Shown in pieces: positions 9,596 through 19,226 of a DNA stretch of 64,000 nucleotides. The DNA is taken from the NCBI RefSeq assembly GCF_004327335.1, contig NZ_QJUO01000004.1, positions 106,813 through 170,812 of the forward strand. The letters run 5' to 3'. The position numbers and the translations under genes were made by a program. Within the stretch, counting starts at the first letter, position 1. Every line of letters starts with the position of its first letter. The DNA is from Stutzerimonas kirkiae (GTDB taxonomy: Bacteria; Pseudomonadota; Gammaproteobacteria; Pseudomonadales; Pseudomonadaceae). The notes under the pieces were generated by a model. That model was given only the letters and a program-made list of their open reading frames with translations, was not told the DNA's origin and did not search any database.

Positions 9596-10140
9596 TGGCG
9601 CTGTACTTTCTGCGCCACGCCCAGACCCCGGGCAACGCCACGAATGTCTGGGTTGGCCGCAACGATCAGCCACTCAGTGAAAAAGGCCGGATGAAACTGG
9701 AGCAGAAAGCCCTGGAGCTGTCCGCCATTGACTTTGCCCTTGTGCTTACCAGCCCACTGCAAAGAGCCCATGCGACCGCAAAAGCTATTGCCCTGGCGCA
9801 GCGCGGCAAGGTCGATATAGTCGTTCGCCACGGCCTGCAGGAAAGAGACTTTGGCTGCCTCGAAGGACAGCCCAAGAGTCACGAGAACCGCTTGCGCCTG
9901 CAACTGGAGGAGACGGTCGAGCCGATCGAAAGCCTGCGCAAACGCATCGAAGCCGTAGTGGTCGAGGCAGAGTCATTGCCAGGAAATATCCTGCTGGTAT
10001 CCCACTCGGCGGTTTACAACTGCATTGTGCGAACGATGGGCTACCGAGCGATACCGGCCAGGGATGCACTTGAAAACCTTGACTGGTGCGAACTGCGCCG
10101 CAGCCGTGGCGAGCAGGCACGGAGGCGCCAGCTACGCTGA
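9595..10140 (+). CDS. Histidine phosphatase superfamily protein
   Basis: A 181-residue phosphoglycerate-mutase-like phosphatase. The phosphohistidine motif FLRHAQT is at the N-terminus, the acid residue is in LQERDFG near residue 84, and the second catalytic histidine is in LLVSHSAVYN near 139. The start shares one base with the preceding stop (TGATG), so expression is tied to the nucleotidyltransferase. Such enzymes range from phosphosugar and nucleotide phosphatases to protein phosphatases (SixA), and the role here is open. Joined with an HD phosphohydrolase and an NTase, it suggests a pathway that makes and breaks phosphoesters or nucleotides. Confidence 0.78.
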   Translation: MALYFLRHAQTPGNATNVWVGRNDQPLSEKGRMKLEQKALELSAIDFALVLTSPLQRAHATAKAIALAQRGKVDIVVRHGLQERDFGCLEGQPKSHENRLRLQLEETVEPIESLRKRIEAVVVEAESLPGNILLVSHSAVYNCIVRTMGYRAIPARDALENLDWCELRRSRGEQARRRQLR

Positions 10141-10153
10141 ACGGAACTGCGCG

Positions 10154-11410
10154 TCACTCGTAGCGCAATGCTTCCGCCGGCTGGGTCTGGGCCGCGCGCC
10201 AGGCCGGGTAGAGGGTCGCCAGGAAACTCAGCAGCATGGCCGCCAGGGTCACCAGCAGCACGTCCGCCCATTGCAGTTCGGAAGGCAGGGTGCTGATGTA
10301 GTAGGCATCCGAGGAAAACACCTGGCGCCCGGAAACAGCCTCCAGCCAGCCGACCAGCGCGCTGACGTTGAGCGCCCCGAGCACGCCCAGCAGGGTGCCG
10401 ATCAGGGTGCCGGTGCAACCGATGATGCTGCCCTGCACCATGAAGATCGCCATGATCTGCCGGGGCGTCGCGCCCAGGGTGCGCAAGATGGCGATATCAC
10501 CACGTTTGTCAGCCACCACCATGATCAGCGTAGCAATGATGTTGAAGGCCGCCACCGCCACGATCAGCAGCAACAGCAGGCCGATCATGGTCTTCTCCAT
10601 CTTCATCGCGCTGAACAGGCTGCCCTGGGTCAGCGACCAGTCCTCGGCGCGATAGCCTTCGCCAGCGTCCGCGGAAAGTTGCTCGGCCAGTTGCCGGGCG
10701 ACCTGGGGCGCGCGGTAGAGATCGGCCAGGCGCAGACGCACGGCCTGCACCTGCTCGGGCTGCCAACGCAGGATCTGCGCCGCATCCGCACGATGAATGA
10801 AAGCCAGGCTGCCGTCGATCTCGGCACCGACACGGAACACGCCCACGACATTCAACCGCTGCATACGCGGCGTCACACCACCGGCCGTGGCGCTGGCCTC
10901 GGGTACGATCAGCGTCAGCTTGTCACCCAGCGAAAGGCCGAAGCGACGGGCGCTCATGGCGCCGATGATCACGCCATATTCACCGGCCCGCAGGTCCTGC
11001 AGCCGCCCGCCGACCAGCTTGTCGCCCAGGCTGGAAACGGCCGCCTGGGCGTCCGGCTCGATACCGTCGATCTGGATCGGCTGCATGCTGCCCTTGAACG
11101 ACAGCATGCCTTCGAGCTGGGTGATCGGCGCCGCGCCCAGCACTTCCGGGCTGCCTTCGACCCTGGCGGCCAGCGCCCGCCAGTCGTCCAGCGGGCCGTC
11201 GCCGAGCAGCATGGCATGGGGGATCATGCCGAGGATGCGCGAGCTCATCTCGCGCTGGAAACCGTTCATCACCGACAGCACCATGATCATCGCCAGCACG
11301 CCCAGCGCCAGGCCGATCATCGAAGTCAGGGAGATGAACGAGATGAAATGGTTGCGGCGCTTGGCCCGCGTATAGCGGCCGCCGATGAACAGGCTCAGGG
11401 GGCGGAACAT
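10154..11410 (-). CDS. lolE: Lipoprotein-releasing ABC transporter permease LolE
   Basis: A 418-residue inner-membrane permease of the LolCDE complex that extracts lipoproteins from the inner membrane for LolA. It has an N-terminal membrane helix after [19 protein letters not shown], a large periplasmic MacB-like domain (about 45-270), and three C-terminal helices including [20 protein letters not shown]. The closing [17 protein letters not shown] is the coupling-helix-type tail of the family. It is paralogous to the product of 12113-13360; E versus C is assigned from position downstream of lolD and is not certain. Its start overlaps the lolD stop by one base. Confidence 0.93.
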   Translation of the reverse strand: MFRPLSLFIGGRYTRAKRRNHFISFISLTSMIGLALGVLAMIMVLSVMNGFQREMSSRILGMIPHAMLLGDGPLDDWRALAARVEGSPEVLGAAPITQLEGMLSFKGSMQPIQIDGIEPDAQAAVSSLGDKLVGGRLQDLRAGEYGVIIGAMSARRFGLSLGDKLTLIVPEASATAGGVTPRMQRLNVVGVFRVGAEIDGSLAFIHRADAAQILRWQPEQVQAVRLRLADLYRAPQVARQLAEQLSADAGEGYRAEDWSLTQGSLFSAMKMEKTMIGLLLLLIVAVAAFNIIATLIMVVADKRGDIAILRTLGATPRQIMAIFMVQGSIIGCTGTLIGTLLGVLGALNVSALVGWLEAVSGRQVFSSDAYYISTLPSELQWADVLLVTLAAMLLSFLATLYPAWRAAQTQPAEALRYE

Positions 11411-12120
11411 CAGGCCACCACCAGGCGACCGCCTTCCAGGCGTAGCGTCATGTCCATCTGCGCGGCTAGTTGCGGGTCATGGGTCACCACCAGGAACGCC
11501 GTGCGCACCGAGTTGCTCAGTTCCAGCATCAGCTCCTGGATACCCTGGGCGGTGTGCTGGTCGAGGTTGCCGGTCGGCTCGTCGAGCAACACCAGTGCCG
11601 GGCTGTTGGCCAGCGCACGGGCGATCGCCACCCGCTGGCGCTCGCCGCCGGATAGCTCAGAAGGCTTGTGTTCGAGGCGATGGCCGAGGCCGACCCGGGT
11701 CAGCAACTCGCTGGCCTTGCGCTGCGCCTCGGCGATCGGCGTGGTGCCGATCAGCAACGGCATGCAGACGTTCTCCAGCGCGGTGAACTCGGCCAACAGG
11801 TGGTGGAACTGGTAGACGAAGCCCAGCGCCCGGTTACGCAGCAGGCCGCGCGCCTTCTCGTTGAGCGCCGACAGCTCCTCGCCGGCCAGCCAGACGCTGC
11901 CCTCGCTGGGCGTATCCAGCCCGCCCAGCAGGTTGAGCAGCGTGCTCTTGCCCGAGCCGGAACTGCCGACGATAGCCACGCGCTGGCCCGGATACAGTTC
12001 CAGGTTCAGCCCGCTGAGCACCGCCACCGACTCCGGCCCCTGCTCGTAACACTTGCCCAGGTTGCGACAGCTCAGTACGGCGTCGCCCGTTCCCCGCTCG
12101 TTCATAACCGGCTCACTCAT
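11410..12120 (-). CDS. lolD: Lipoprotein-releasing ABC transporter ATPase LolD
   Basis: The ATP-hydrolysing subunit of LolCDE, 236 residues. Walker A is GSSGSGKST near residue 53, the ABC signature is LSGGERQR near 155, and Walker B is [12 protein letters not shown] near 175, followed by the H-loop VTHD. The family-typical [12 protein letters not shown] follows Walker A. A start at 12120 gives an 8-base overlap with lolC; an internal ATG at 12105 is possible. It is flanked by both permease genes in the order lolC-lolD-lolE. Confidence 0.95.
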   Translation of the reverse strand: MSEPVMNERGTGDAVLSCRNLGKCYEQGPESVAVLSGLNLELYPGQRVAIVGSSGSGKSTLLNLLGGLDTPSEGSVWLAGEELSALNEKARGLLRNRALGFVYQFHHLLAEFTALENVCMPLLIGTTPIAEAQRKASELLTRVGLGHRLEHKPSELSGGERQRVAIARALANSPALVLLDEPTGNLDQHTAQGIQELMLELSNSVRTAFLVVTHDPQLAAQMDMTLRLEGGRLVVA

Positions 12121-13360
12121 AGCGCAAGGCCTCCGCCGGCTGGGTGCGCGCGGCGCGCCAGGCCGGGTACAGGGTGGCGAGGAAGCTCAGCACGAGCGCC
12201 GCGACACACACCTGGAACACGTCCGCGAACATCAGTTGCGAAGGCAGGTAATCGATGAAATAGACATCGGCATTGAGAAACTTGTGCCCCAGCAGGCGCT
12301 CCAGCAGCGCCACTCCGGCGCTCACGTTGAGCGCCGCCAGTATCCCCAGCACGGCGCCAATCAGCGTGCCGACCACACCGACGATGACACCCTGCACCAT
12401 GAAGATGCCCATGATCTGCCGGGGCGTGGCGCCGAGGGTGCGCAGGATGGCGATGTCACCGCGCTTGTCGGTCACCACCATGACCAGGGTGGAGATGATG
12501 TTGAAGGCCGCCACCGCCACGATCAGCAGCAACAGCAGGCCGATCATCGCCTTCTCCATGCGGATCGCCTGGTAGAGGTTACCGTGGGAGCGCGTCCAGT
12601 CCCGCGAGTAGAATTCGCCGTCCAGCGCACCCGCCAGCTCCCAGGCGATCTTCGGCGCCTGGAACAGGTCGTCGAAGCGCAGCCGCAGCCCCTGCACCTG
12701 CTCCGGCTTCCAGCGCTGCAGGCGCGCCAGGTCGGCATGGTTGGCCAGCGCCACGTAGCCGTCGATCTCGCCGGCACCGACATGGAAAATGCCGACCACG
12801 GTGAAGCGCTTCATGCGCGGGAACATGCCCGCCGGCGTCACCGTGACTTCCGGTGCGACGAAGGTGATCCGGTCGCCGACCCCGACCCCCAGGCGCTGCG
12901 CCGCCTTGTCGCCGATGACGATACCGAACGCACCGGCTTCGAGCCGCTCCAGCGAGCCTTCGCGGAAGAAGCGGTCGATGATCGAGACCTGGTGCTCGGC
13001 CACCGGGTCGATGGCGTTGATCAGGATCTTGCTGACCTTGCCCTGGTGCGTCAGCAAGCCCTGCGCCTGGATGAAAGGCGCCACCGCCAGCACTTGCGGA
13101 TGCTCGCGCAGGCGCTCGGCGAGGGCCTGCCAGTCGTCGATCGGCTGGGCGCTCTCGATGGTCGCGTGGGGCACCATGCCAAGCACGCGGGTACGCATTT
13201 CATGGTCGAAGCCATTCATCACCGACAGCACCAGGATCATCACCAGAACGCCCAGCGCCAGGCCGATCATCGAGGTGAAGGAAATGAAGGAGACGAAGCG
13301 ACTACGACGCCTGGCGCGGGTGTAGCGTGCGCCGATGAAGACAGACAGCGGTCTGAACAT
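12113..13360 (-). CDS. lolC: Lipoprotein-releasing ABC transporter permease LolC
   Basis: A 415-residue permease, first gene of the lol operon. N-terminal [19 protein letters not shown], one helix, a periplasmic domain and a C-terminal bundle with [20 protein letters not shown] match LolC/E. Both ends are nearly identical to the lolE product at 10154-11410 (for example [20 protein letters not shown] in both), whereas the periplasmic domains diverge. This fits ancient duplication with conserved membrane parts. Heterodimerises with LolE around LolD. Confidence 0.93.
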   Translation of the reverse strand: MFRPLSVFIGARYTRARRRSRFVSFISFTSMIGLALGVLVMILVLSVMNGFDHEMRTRVLGMVPHATIESAQPIDDWQALAERLREHPQVLAVAPFIQAQGLLTHQGKVSKILINAIDPVAEHQVSIIDRFFREGSLERLEAGAFGIVIGDKAAQRLGVGVGDRITFVAPEVTVTPAGMFPRMKRFTVVGIFHVGAGEIDGYVALANHADLARLQRWKPEQVQGLRLRFDDLFQAPKIAWELAGALDGEFYSRDWTRSHGNLYQAIRMEKAMIGLLLLLIVAVAAFNIISTLVMVVTDKRGDIAILRTLGATPRQIMGIFMVQGVIVGVVGTLIGAVLGILAALNVSAGVALLERLLGHKFLNADVYFIDYLPSQLMFADVFQVCVAALVLSFLATLYPAWRAARTQPAEALRYE

Positions 13361-13443
13361 AAGCCGGAGGATTCGCTGGCAGGAATGGGAACGGGGTCAG
13401 CCTGGTATACACTTGGACGACTACCCCAACATGGGTCTTGGCC

Positions 13444-14043
13444 ATGTCATCACAAGACATCGAAGAACGCCGCGAATACTACCGCATCGAAGACCGGATC
13501 GCACTGCAAATCCTGCCGCGGGAACATCAGGAAACAAGCGCGGAAGACCGCGAACCCGCGCTGTTCGAACTGTTCGGCGAGCTGCACCGCCTGGACTTCG
13601 AAGCGCAATTGCTGCTGCGCCAGATCGCCGAAAACGACCGCACCCTGGCCAATTACCTGAAAGTACAGAACAAGCGCATCGAACTGCTGGGCCAGGCCAT
13701 CGCCAGCAACCTGCTGGAAGCCATCGGCCCGGCCCGGACCGTCATGCTGTCGGAGGCCGGAATCGACTTCCAGCACGACCAGCCGTTGGCCGAAGGCGAA
13801 TCAATCACCCTCAAGCTGGTGCTGATGCCCCTGGCCCTGGGCCTGCGCCTGCCGGCACGGGTGCTGCGCTGCAGCCACAACGCGACGGGCTATGCCATAG
13901 CCGCGGCGTTCGAATCCCTGAGCGATGCCCAGCGCCAGTTCCTGGCACGTCATATCCTGCAGAAACAGGCGCTGGAGCGGCGCCTGGCCAAGGAGCGGCA
14001 GGAACAACGGCAAGAAGAACCGCAACAGGCGGACAGTCACTGA
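13444..14043 (+). CDS. PilZ-domain protein
   Basis: A 199-residue soluble protein between lolC (divergent) and the glycerophosphodiesterase gene, the position of a PilZ-type gene in P. aeruginosa as I remember it. The N-terminal ERREYYRIEDRIAL resembles the arginine-rich c-di-GMP binding start of PilZ domains, and a beta-rich segment with GESITLKLVLMPLALGLRLP follows. The second c-di-GMP motif (DxSxxG) is not clear, so binding is unproven. The C-terminus is a charged, glutamine-rich helix (LERRLAKERQEQRQ). Start 13444 is chosen because MSSQ begins the conserved part; a TTG six bases upstream is possible. Confidence 0.7.
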   Translation: MSSQDIEERREYYRIEDRIALQILPREHQETSAEDREPALFELFGELHRLDFEAQLLLRQIAENDRTLANYLKVQNKRIELLGQAIASNLLEAIGPARTVMLSEAGIDFQHDQPLAEGESITLKLVLMPLALGLRLPARVLRCSHNATGYAIAAAFESLSDAQRQFLARHILQKQALERRLAKERQEQRQEEPQQADSH

Positions 14044-14070
14044 CCCACCACCCTCTGCAGGAGCCTTATC

Positions 14071-14799
14071 GTGACCCTGATCTACGGCCATCGCGGCGCC
14101 AGGGGCGAAGCCCCGGAAAACACCCTGGCCAGTTTCCAGCAATGCCTGGAACATGGCGTACAGCGCTGTGAACTCGACCTGCACCTGTCCCGCGATGGCG
14201 AGTTGATGGTGATCCACGATCCATCGCTCAAGCGCACCACCGGGCGCCGCGGCAAGGTCGTGGAACACGATGCCGCGGACCTGGCCGGCTACGATGCGCG
14301 CCACGGCGGCCCCGGCTGGAAGCAACCCTGCCCGATACCGAGGCTGGTCGAACTGTTCGAGAAATGCCCGTTCGAGCACTGGCAACTCGAGGTCAAGAGC
14401 GCTTCGCGCACCCGTGCCGCGCGCACCGTGCTGGCGATCCAGGCCCTGGCCCGGGAGCATGGCCTGCTGGAGCGCATCACCGTGACCTCGAGTTCGCGGG
14501 AAGTGCTGCGCGCCCTGCTGCGGCTGGCACCGGAAATCCCCAGGGGCCTGGTGGCCGAATACGGTTGGCTCGACCCGCTGAAAGTCGCCCGCCAGTACGA
14601 CTGCTCGCTGCTGGCATTGAAATGGACGCTGTGCACGCCGGAGCGCGTGGCCAAGGCGCGCCAGCAGGGGCTGCATGTCTCGATCTGGACGGTCAACGAC
14701 CCGGCCCTGATGAAGCGCCTGGCCAGCCTCGGGGTCGACAGCATCATCACCGACTTCCCGGGCCTGGCGCTGGCGACCTTGGGGGAAAGCCAGGGCTGA
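14071..14799 (+). CDS. Glycerophosphodiester phosphodiesterase, cytosolic type
   Basis: Hydrolyses glycerophosphodiesters to glycerol-3-phosphate and an alcohol. The 242-residue TIM-barrel protein has the family motifs YGHRGARGEAPENT at the start, ELDLHLSRDGELMVIHDP near residue 36, and ELDLH and EVKS metal or acid residues. It ends SIITDFPGLAL. No signal peptide, so a UgpQ-like cytoplasmic enzyme is likely. It starts with GTG at 14071, preceded by AGGAG about eight bases upstream. The stop codon is followed at once by a 112-bp heptamer array. Confidence 0.92.
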   Translation: MTLIYGHRGARGEAPENTLASFQQCLEHGVQRCELDLHLSRDGELMVIHDPSLKRTTGRRGKVVEHDAADLAGYDARHGGPGWKQPCPIPRLVELFEKCPFEHWQLEVKSASRTRAARTVLAIQALAREHGLLERITVTSSSREVLRALLRLAPEIPRGLVAEYGWLDPLKVARQYDCSLLALKWTLCTPERVAKARQQGLHVSIWTVNDPALMKRLASLGVDSIITDFPGLALATLGESQG

Positions 14800-14911
14800 G
14801 CTGCAAGCTGCAAGCTGCAAGCTGCAAGCTGCAAGCTGCAAGCTGCAAGCTGCAAGCTGCAAGCTGCAAGCTGCAAGCTGCAAGCTGCAAGCTGCAAGCT
14901 GCAAGCTGCAA
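14800..14911. repeat. Tandem array of 16 perfect GCTGCAA heptamers
   Basis: Sixteen uninterrupted identical copies of the 7-mer GCTGCAA occupy 112 bases, beginning on the base after the glycerophosphodiesterase stop codon. Because 7 is not a multiple of 3, both strands contain long open frames here (minus strand LAACSLQ repeated) that are artefacts. Shorter degenerate arrays of the same unit are at 61113-61150 and near 60283-60296. The array may vary in length by replication slippage. Confidence 0.95.
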
Positions 14912-15085
14912 GCGTAATCAGTGTGAAAGGCGACCGGAAAACCCTGTCAAGCCCTTTATGGCTTGCCATCCATGGCAGCCACCCTGCGTGCCGTCGCGGC
15001 GCGACGTTAAAAATGGCTCCCGGCCATTTTTTCTTGCCGCTTGGCTAAAAACTCTCCCGGTTAGGCCATTGCCAGTTGGCGAGGC
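14912..15085. other. Intergenic spacer, no gene
   Basis: Spacer between the heptamer array and the sthA terminator. It contains an interspersed-repeat-like stretch (GTCGCGGCGCGACGTTAAAA near 14990-15010) that resembles the sequence near 63340-63360. No reading frame is credible. Confidence 0.4.
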
Positions 15086-15120
15086 CGGCTCCGACCGGTT
15101 CCGGCCACCGGTCGGAGCCG
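15086..15120. terminator. 14-bp perfect hairpin between sthA and the heptamer array
   Basis: CGGCTCCGACCGGT at 15086-15099 pairs perfectly with ACCGGTCGGAGCCG at 15107-15120 across a 7-base loop. It begins two bases beyond the sthA stop codon on the minus strand. There is no T-run on the minus-strand 3' side, so termination may need Rho or the hairpin may act as an RNA 3'-end stabiliser. Confidence 0.6.
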
Positions 15121-15121
15121 C

Positions 15122-16516
15122 TCAAAAAAGCCGGTTGAGCCCATCGAACGCCGCCACCCGGTAGGCCTCGGCCATGGTCGGGTAGTTGAAGGTGTTGTTG
15201 ATGAAGTACTTGATGGTGTTGGCCTCGCCCGGCTGGTTCATGATCGCCTGGCCGATATGCACGATTTCCGAGGCCTGGTAGCCGAAGCAGTGCACGCCCA
15301 GCACTTCCAGGGTTTCCCGGTGGAAGAGGATCTTCAGCATGCCGGTCTTCTCATGGGCGATCTGCGCCCGCGCCATGCCCTTGAAGAACGCCTTGCCCAC
15401 TTCGTAGGGGATCTTCGCCTGGGTCAGCTCACGTTCGTTCTTGCCGATCGAGCTGATCTCGGGAATGGTGTAGATACCGGTCGGCACATCATCGACGAAG
15501 CGCCAACTGTCGTTCTCGACGATGCTGCCCGAGGCCGAGCGGCCCTGGTCATAGGCGGCGCTGGCCAGGCTCGGCCAGCCGATCACATCGCCGGCGGCAT
15601 AGATGTTCGGCACCTCGGTGCGATAGTACTGGTCGACCTGGATCTGCCCACGGCTGTTGGCCTTCAGGCCGACATTCTGCAGGGCCAGGCGATCGGTATT
15701 GCCAGTGCGGCCATTGCACCACAGCAAAGCATCCGCCTTGATCTTCTTGCCGGACTTCAGGTGCAGGATCACACCATGGTCCAGCCCCTCGATGCGCTCG
15801 TACTCTTCATTGTGGCGAATCAGCACGTTGTTGCTGCGCAGGTGGTAACTCAGCGCATCGGAGATTTCATCGTCGAGGAAGCTGAGCAACTGGTCGCGGT
15901 TGTCGATCAGGTCGACCAGCACCCCCAGGCCGCTGAAGATCGAAGCGTACTCGCAGCCGATGACCCCGGCGCCGTAGATGATCAGCCGGCGCGGCGTATG
16001 GCTGAGGTTGAGGATGGTGTCGCTGTCGTATACGCGCGGATGGCTGAAGTCGATATCGACCGGGCGATAGGGGCGCGACCCGGTGGCGATGATGATGTGG
16101 TTGGCCACCAGTTTTTCCACCACACCGTTCAGGCAGACCACGTCGACACTGTGCTCGTCGGCGAAACTGGCGGTGCCGAAGTAGGTGTCGATACGGTTGC
16201 GCGCATAGTAGCTGGTGCGCGAAGTGACCTGCTTGCTGATCACCTTCTCGGCGCTTTTCAGCACATCGGGAAAGGAGAACCAGCGCGGTTCGCCGATCTG
16301 GCGGAACAGCGGGTTGGTGTTGTACTGCATGATCTGTCGTACGGAGTGGCGCAGGGCCTTGGAGGGGATGGTGCCCAGGTGCGTGCTGTTGCCGCCGACC
16401 AGCGGGCGGTTGTCCACCACCGCGACCTTGCGGCCCGCCTTGACCGCGTTCATCGCGGCGCCTTCACCGGCCGGACCGCTTCCCAATACCACCACGTCGT
16501 AGTTGTAGACAGCCAT
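15122..16516 (-). CDS. sthA: Soluble pyridine nucleotide transhydrogenase SthA
   Basis: FAD-dependent enzyme that moves hydride between NADPH and NAD+ in the cytoplasm. The 464-residue protein has the FAD Rossmann motif [17 protein letters not shown], the NAD(P) motif [19 protein letters not shown] near residue 180, and a C-terminal dimerisation domain with the [16 protein letters not shown] segment. The equivalent of the flavoprotein redox-disulfide region reads [17 protein letters not shown]. Known Sth proteins keep one Cys there, but here it is Ser (S44), so no redox cysteine remains in that loop. It lies next to the nqr operon, as in P. aeruginosa. Confidence 0.95.
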   Translation of the reverse strand: MAVYNYDVVVLGSGPAGEGAAMNAVKAGRKVAVVDNRPLVGGNSTHLGTIPSKALRHSVRQIMQYNTNPLFRQIGEPRWFSFPDVLKSAEKVISKQVTSRTSYYARNRIDTYFGTASFADEHSVDVVCLNGVVEKLVANHIIIATGSRPYRPVDIDFSHPRVYDSDTILNLSHTPRRLIIYGAGVIGCEYASIFSGLGVLVDLIDNRDQLLSFLDDEISDALSYHLRSNNVLIRHNEEYERIEGLDHGVILHLKSGKKIKADALLWCNGRTGNTDRLALQNVGLKANSRGQIQVDQYYRTEVPNIYAAGDVIGWPSLASAAYDQGRSASGSIVENDSWRFVDDVPTGIYTIPEISSIGKNERELTQAKIPYEVGKAFFKGMARAQIAHEKTGMLKILFHRETLEVLGVHCFGYQASEIVHIGQAIMNQPGEANTIKYFINNTFNYPTMAEAYRVAAFDGLNRLF

Positions 16517-16741
16517 GTATCCCCCTGGAAAACGCGACGGCCCCTGCCGCCACGGTCGAACCTTGCGAAAATCGTCAATACCCGCGCCAACCCTGGTGTC
16601 CCGGCAACGATCAAATGCCTTGTGCCTTGCCCGCGAAACGCTTGCGGACGGCCAAGGCCGCGCCTACGGATGTACAGCGCGGAAGACTAACAACCATAAC
16701 CAGCCAATCGTTACTACAACACTCACTGCTTTCGTACAGGC

Positions 16742-16969
16742 TCAGCGGTCCGTCGCATCATAAGCCAGATCGCTGCGCCGGTCGCTGCCAGCGGCATTGG
16801 CTTCTTCGCATTTTTCGCGATTGCCGCCGCAGATCGAGCACTCCTTCTCGATGCCCAGGTTGGCGATGCCACCACAGGAACCGGCAATCGGTTTGCGTCC
16901 CATGATCACGCCGATCGCCATGCCGGACATCACGATCAGCATCAGCAGAAATACCAGTAGCCAGGTCAT
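16742..16969 (-). CDS. nqrM: Na+-NQR maturation protein NqrM
   Basis: A 75-residue small membrane protein of the DUF539/NqrM family, needed to assemble the iron centre in the NqrD/NqrE part of Na+-translocating NADH:quinone reductase. It has one N-terminal helix (WLLVFLLMLIVMSGMAIGV) and cysteine motifs GSCGGIAN and KECSICGG. The tail is hydrophilic. It overlaps the apbE stop by four bases at the 3' end of the nqr operon, the usual place. Confidence 0.92.
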   Translation of the reverse strand: MTWLLVFLLMLIVMSGMAIGVIMGRKPIAGSCGGIANLGIEKECSICGGNREKCEEANAAGSDRRSDLAYDATDR

Positions 16970-17988
16970 TGTCCTATCTCCTTGCCGAACAGCCGGTCGA
17001 AGGCCTCGGTGCTTTGAGTGGTGAAGCCATCCTGCTCGCGGGTGACGAACAGGGCGGCGATCTCATGCTGGCTGGCGAAATCGAAACCACGCTGCGGCCC
17101 CAGCACCATCAGTACGGTAGACAATCCATCGGCCTGCAAGGTCGATGGCGACAATACCGTCACCGAGGCCAGGGCATGCTCGATGGGCCGTCCGCTACGC
17201 GGGTCCAGGGTATGCGAATAGCGCTTGCCGTCCTGCTCGAAATAATTGCGGTAATCGCCCGAGGTGGACACCCCGTAGCCATCGAGTTCGACGATACGCT
17301 GGGCCACCTGCTCGCCTTCGCGTGGCGCCTCGATGGCGACCCGCCAGGGCGAACCGTCCGGCTTGCGCCCGGCCGCCTTGAGTTCACCGGTGATTTCCAC
17401 CAGGTAGCTGTGCACGCCCAGCTTCTGCAGGCCCTCGATGACCAGGTCGACCGCGAGGCCGGCGGCGATACTGTTGAAGTCCACCTCGACCGCGGCATCC
17501 TTGCACAGTTGCTCACCTTCGATACGCAGGTAGCGATGGCCGACTCGCTGGCGAACCTCGTCGATCCTCGCCTGGTCCGGCACCTGGGCAGGCTGCCCCT
17601 TGGGGCCGAAGCCCCAGAGATCGAGCAGCGGCTCGACGGTCAGGTCCAGCGCGCCGTCGCTGCCCCGCGACAGTTGCTCGCCGGTGGCGACCAGATGCAG
17701 GACATCCGCCGGCATCGCCTGGCAACTGCCGGCCGGCAGGGCATTGAAGCGGGAAATATCGGAGTCGCTGCGGTAGGTCGAGAGTTCCTGGTCGAAGCGC
17801 GTCAGTAGCGCCTCGGTCTCGCGTTGCAATTGCTCTTTCGGCGCAACCGCGGCGCTGTGCACGTACTTCACCGTGTAGGTGCTGCCCATGGTCGGGCCGC
17901 TGAAGCTTTCCAGTCGCTCCTGCTGCTGGCAACCGGCCAGGGCTGCCAGCAGCAGGGGGAAAACGGAACGGGCGATGCGGTTGCCCAC
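16966..17988 (-). CDS. apbE: FAD:protein FMN transferase ApbE
   Basis: Periplasmic lipoprotein that attaches FMN by phosphoester bond to Thr of NqrB and NqrC. The 340-residue protein has a lipobox (LLAALAGC) with the acylated Cys near residue 20. Then come GPTMGSTYTVKY, the NALPAGSCQAMP region, VDFNSIAAGLAVDLV and the late GYGVSTSGDYRNYF block, all ApbE hallmarks. It is encoded between nqrF and nqrM with two-base and four-base junctions, so it should be co-expressed with its substrates. Confidence 0.95.
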   Translation of the reverse strand: MGNRIARSVFPLLLAALAGCQQQERLESFSGPTMGSTYTVKYVHSAAVAPKEQLQRETEALLTRFDQELSTYRSDSDISRFNALPAGSCQAMPADVLHLVATGEQLSRGSDGALDLTVEPLLDLWGFGPKGQPAQVPDQARIDEVRQRVGHRYLRIEGEQLCKDAAVEVDFNSIAAGLAVDLVIEGLQKLGVHSYLVEITGELKAAGRKPDGSPWRVAIEAPREGEQVAQRIVELDGYGVSTSGDYRNYFEQDGKRYSHTLDPRSGRPIEHALASVTVLSPSTLQADGLSTVLMVLGPQRGFDFASQHEIAALFVTREQDGFTTQSTEAFDRLFGKEIGQ

Positions 17989-17989
17989 A

Positions 17990-19216
17990 CTAGCCGCCGA
18001 AGTCGTCGAGCAGGATATTCTCCGGCTCCACGCCCAGCTCGAGCAGCATCTTGATCACCGCGGCGTTCATCATCGGCGGACCGCACATGTAGAACTCGCA
18101 ATCCTCCGGCGCCGGATGGTCCTTGAGGTAGTTCTCGTACAGCACGTTGTGGATGAAGCCGGTGTAGCCGGTCCAGTTGTCTTCCGGCTGCGGGTCGGAC
18201 AGCGCCAGGTGCCAGCGGAAGTTCTCGTTCTCCGCCTGCAACCGATCGTACTCGTCGACGTAGAAGGCTTCGCGCATGGAGCGCGCACCGTACCAGAAGC
18301 TCATCTTGCGCTTGGACTTCAGGCGCTTGAGCTGGTCGAAGATATGCGAGCGCATCGGCGCCATGCCGGCGCCGCCGCCGATGAAGACCATCTCGGCATC
18401 GGTGTCCTTGGCGAAGAATTCGCCGAACGGGCCGTAGACGGTGACCTTGTCCCCCGGCTTGCGGCTGAACACCCAGGAGGACATCTTGCCCGGCGGGATG
18501 TCATCGCGGCCCGGTGGCGGCGAGGCGACACGGATATTGAACTTGACCAAGCCGCGCTCTTCCGGGTAGTTGGCCATGGAATAGGCGCGGATGGTGGTCT
18601 CGTCCACCTTGGACACATAACGCCACAGGTCGAACTTGTCCCAGTCGCCACGAAATTCCGGCTGGATGTCGAAATCCTTGTAGTGCACGGTATGCGGCGG
18701 GCACTCCAGTTGCACATAGCCACCGGCGCGGAAATCGACGTTCTCGCCCTCGGGCAGTTTCAGCGTCAGTTCCTTGATGAAGGTGGCGACGTTGGGGTTG
18801 GACTGCACGGTGCATTCCCACTTCTTCACGCCGAAGACTTCTTCCGGCACCTTGATCTTCAGGTCCTGCTTGACCGGGGTCTGGCAGGACAGGCGCCAGC
18901 CCTCTTTCGCCTCGCGGCGATTGAAGTGCGAGGACTCGGTGGCCAGCATTTCGCCACCACCGCTTTCCACGATGCACTTGCACTGCGCGCAGGTGCCGCC
19001 GCCGCCACAGGCAGAGGACAGGAAGATGTCGTGGTTGGCCAGGGTCTGCAGCAGCTTGCCGCCGGCCGGCACGGTGATCGAATGCTCGCCATTGATCTCG
19101 ATGGTGACATTGCCGCTACTGACCAGCCTGGCGCGTGCCATGAGGATGATGGCCACCAGCACCAGCACGATGCCGGTGAACATGCTGATGGCGACGATGA
19201 ATTCCGTATTCAACAT
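17990..19216 (-). CDS. nqrF: Na+-NQR subunit F (NADH dehydrogenase, 2Fe-2S/FAD)
   Basis: Electron-entry subunit of Na+-NQR, 408 residues. One N-terminal membrane helix anchors it. A 2Fe-2S ferredoxin domain has cysteines in [15 protein letters not shown] and RLSCQ. The FAD domain has the RAYSMANYP motif, and the NAD domain has [19 protein letters not shown] and the C-terminal [11 protein letters not shown]. Electrons pass from NADH through FAD and the iron-sulfur cluster to the membrane subunits. Last structural gene of nqrABCDEF. Confidence 0.97.
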   Translation of the reverse strand: MLNTEFIVAISMFTGIVLVLVAIILMARARLVSSGNVTIEINGEHSITVPAGGKLLQTLANHDIFLSSACGGGGTCAQCKCIVESGGGEMLATESSHFNRREAKEGWRLSCQTPVKQDLKIKVPEEVFGVKKWECTVQSNPNVATFIKELTLKLPEGENVDFRAGGYVQLECPPHTVHYKDFDIQPEFRGDWDKFDLWRYVSKVDETTIRAYSMANYPEERGLVKFNIRVASPPPGRDDIPPGKMSSWVFSRKPGDKVTVYGPFGEFFAKDTDAEMVFIGGGAGMAPMRSHIFDQLKRLKSKRKMSFWYGARSMREAFYVDEYDRLQAENENFRWHLALSDPQPEDNWTGYTGFIHNVLYENYLKDHPAPEDCEFYMCGPPMMNAAVIKMLLELGVEPENILLDDFGG

Positions 19217-19226
19217 GCGTTTCTCC

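Noticed and set aside
12053..13660. 535-codon plus-strand frame over lolC
   Set aside because: Antisense to lolC with its conserved motifs; His/Arg-rich shadow.
14800..14911. CRISPR array or repeat protein (LAACSLQ repeats)
   Set aside because: Units are 7 bp with no spacers, and the open frames are a by-product of the heptamer. No cas genes are nearby.
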